Origin: Actinomycetota bacterium
Lineage (GTDB): Bacteria > Actinomycetota > Actinomycetes > Actinomycetales > Microbacteriaceae
Assembly: GCA_016870695.1 (NCBI GenBank)
Contig: VGAV01000134.1
Coordinates: 1-6,690, forward strand
Direction of reading: 5' to 3'
Length of the DNA stretch: 6,690 nucleotides
Numbering within the stretch: the first letter of the stretch is position 1; each line of letters begins with the position of its first letter. This document shows, piece by piece, positions 6,672 to 6,690 of the stretch. Both the position numbers and the translations under genes were made by a program. The notes under the pieces are model-generated. The model made no database searches and was not told the DNA's origin. It was given only the letters and a program-made list of their open reading frames with translations.

Positions 6672-6690
6672 GTCGCCTGCAACCCTCCTC

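Overview
The window reads as chromosomal DNA of a high-GC actinobacterium, most likely Microbacteriaceae (Microbacterium-like). The reasons are very high GC with G/C at third codon positions, GTG starts, a dusB-dgt-dnaG arrangement, and protein motifs typical of actinobacterial homologues. This placement comes from gene content and style only; no 16S gene or search result is available.

Almost everything lies on the minus strand. In transcription order (right to left) it holds: a cytoplasmic DsbA/FrnE-like thioredoxin-fold oxidoreductase (6671-5976); an 84-bp gap with a perfect 11-bp inverted repeat; dusB, tRNA dihydrouridine synthase (5891-4725); dgt, an HD-domain dNTP triphosphohydrolase (4732-3401); dnaG, DNA primase (3401-1551); an 81-bp gap; a solitary ABC-type ATPase with altered catalytic residues (1469-696); and tRNA-Asn(GUU) (633-561), which has its own promoter candidate and an intrinsic terminator (523-487). 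One small hypothetical gene (78-395) runs on the plus strand and converges on the tRNA.

dusB, dgt and dnaG are packed tightly: an 8-nt dusB/dgt overlap with the chosen start, and a 1-nt TGATG overlap between dgt and dnaG. They probably form one translationally coupled transcript. The functions fit a housekeeping cluster: tRNA modification, dNTP pool control and primer synthesis. The ABC ATPase may be the tail of this transcript; no permease or binding protein is next to it.

I found no mobile element, CRISPR array, phage gene or obviously new system. The points most worth a second look are the ABC ATPase with non-canonical Walker B and switch residues, the unidentified small plus-strand protein, the inverted repeat before dusB, and an excess of the hexamer GATGCC across genes and reading frames.
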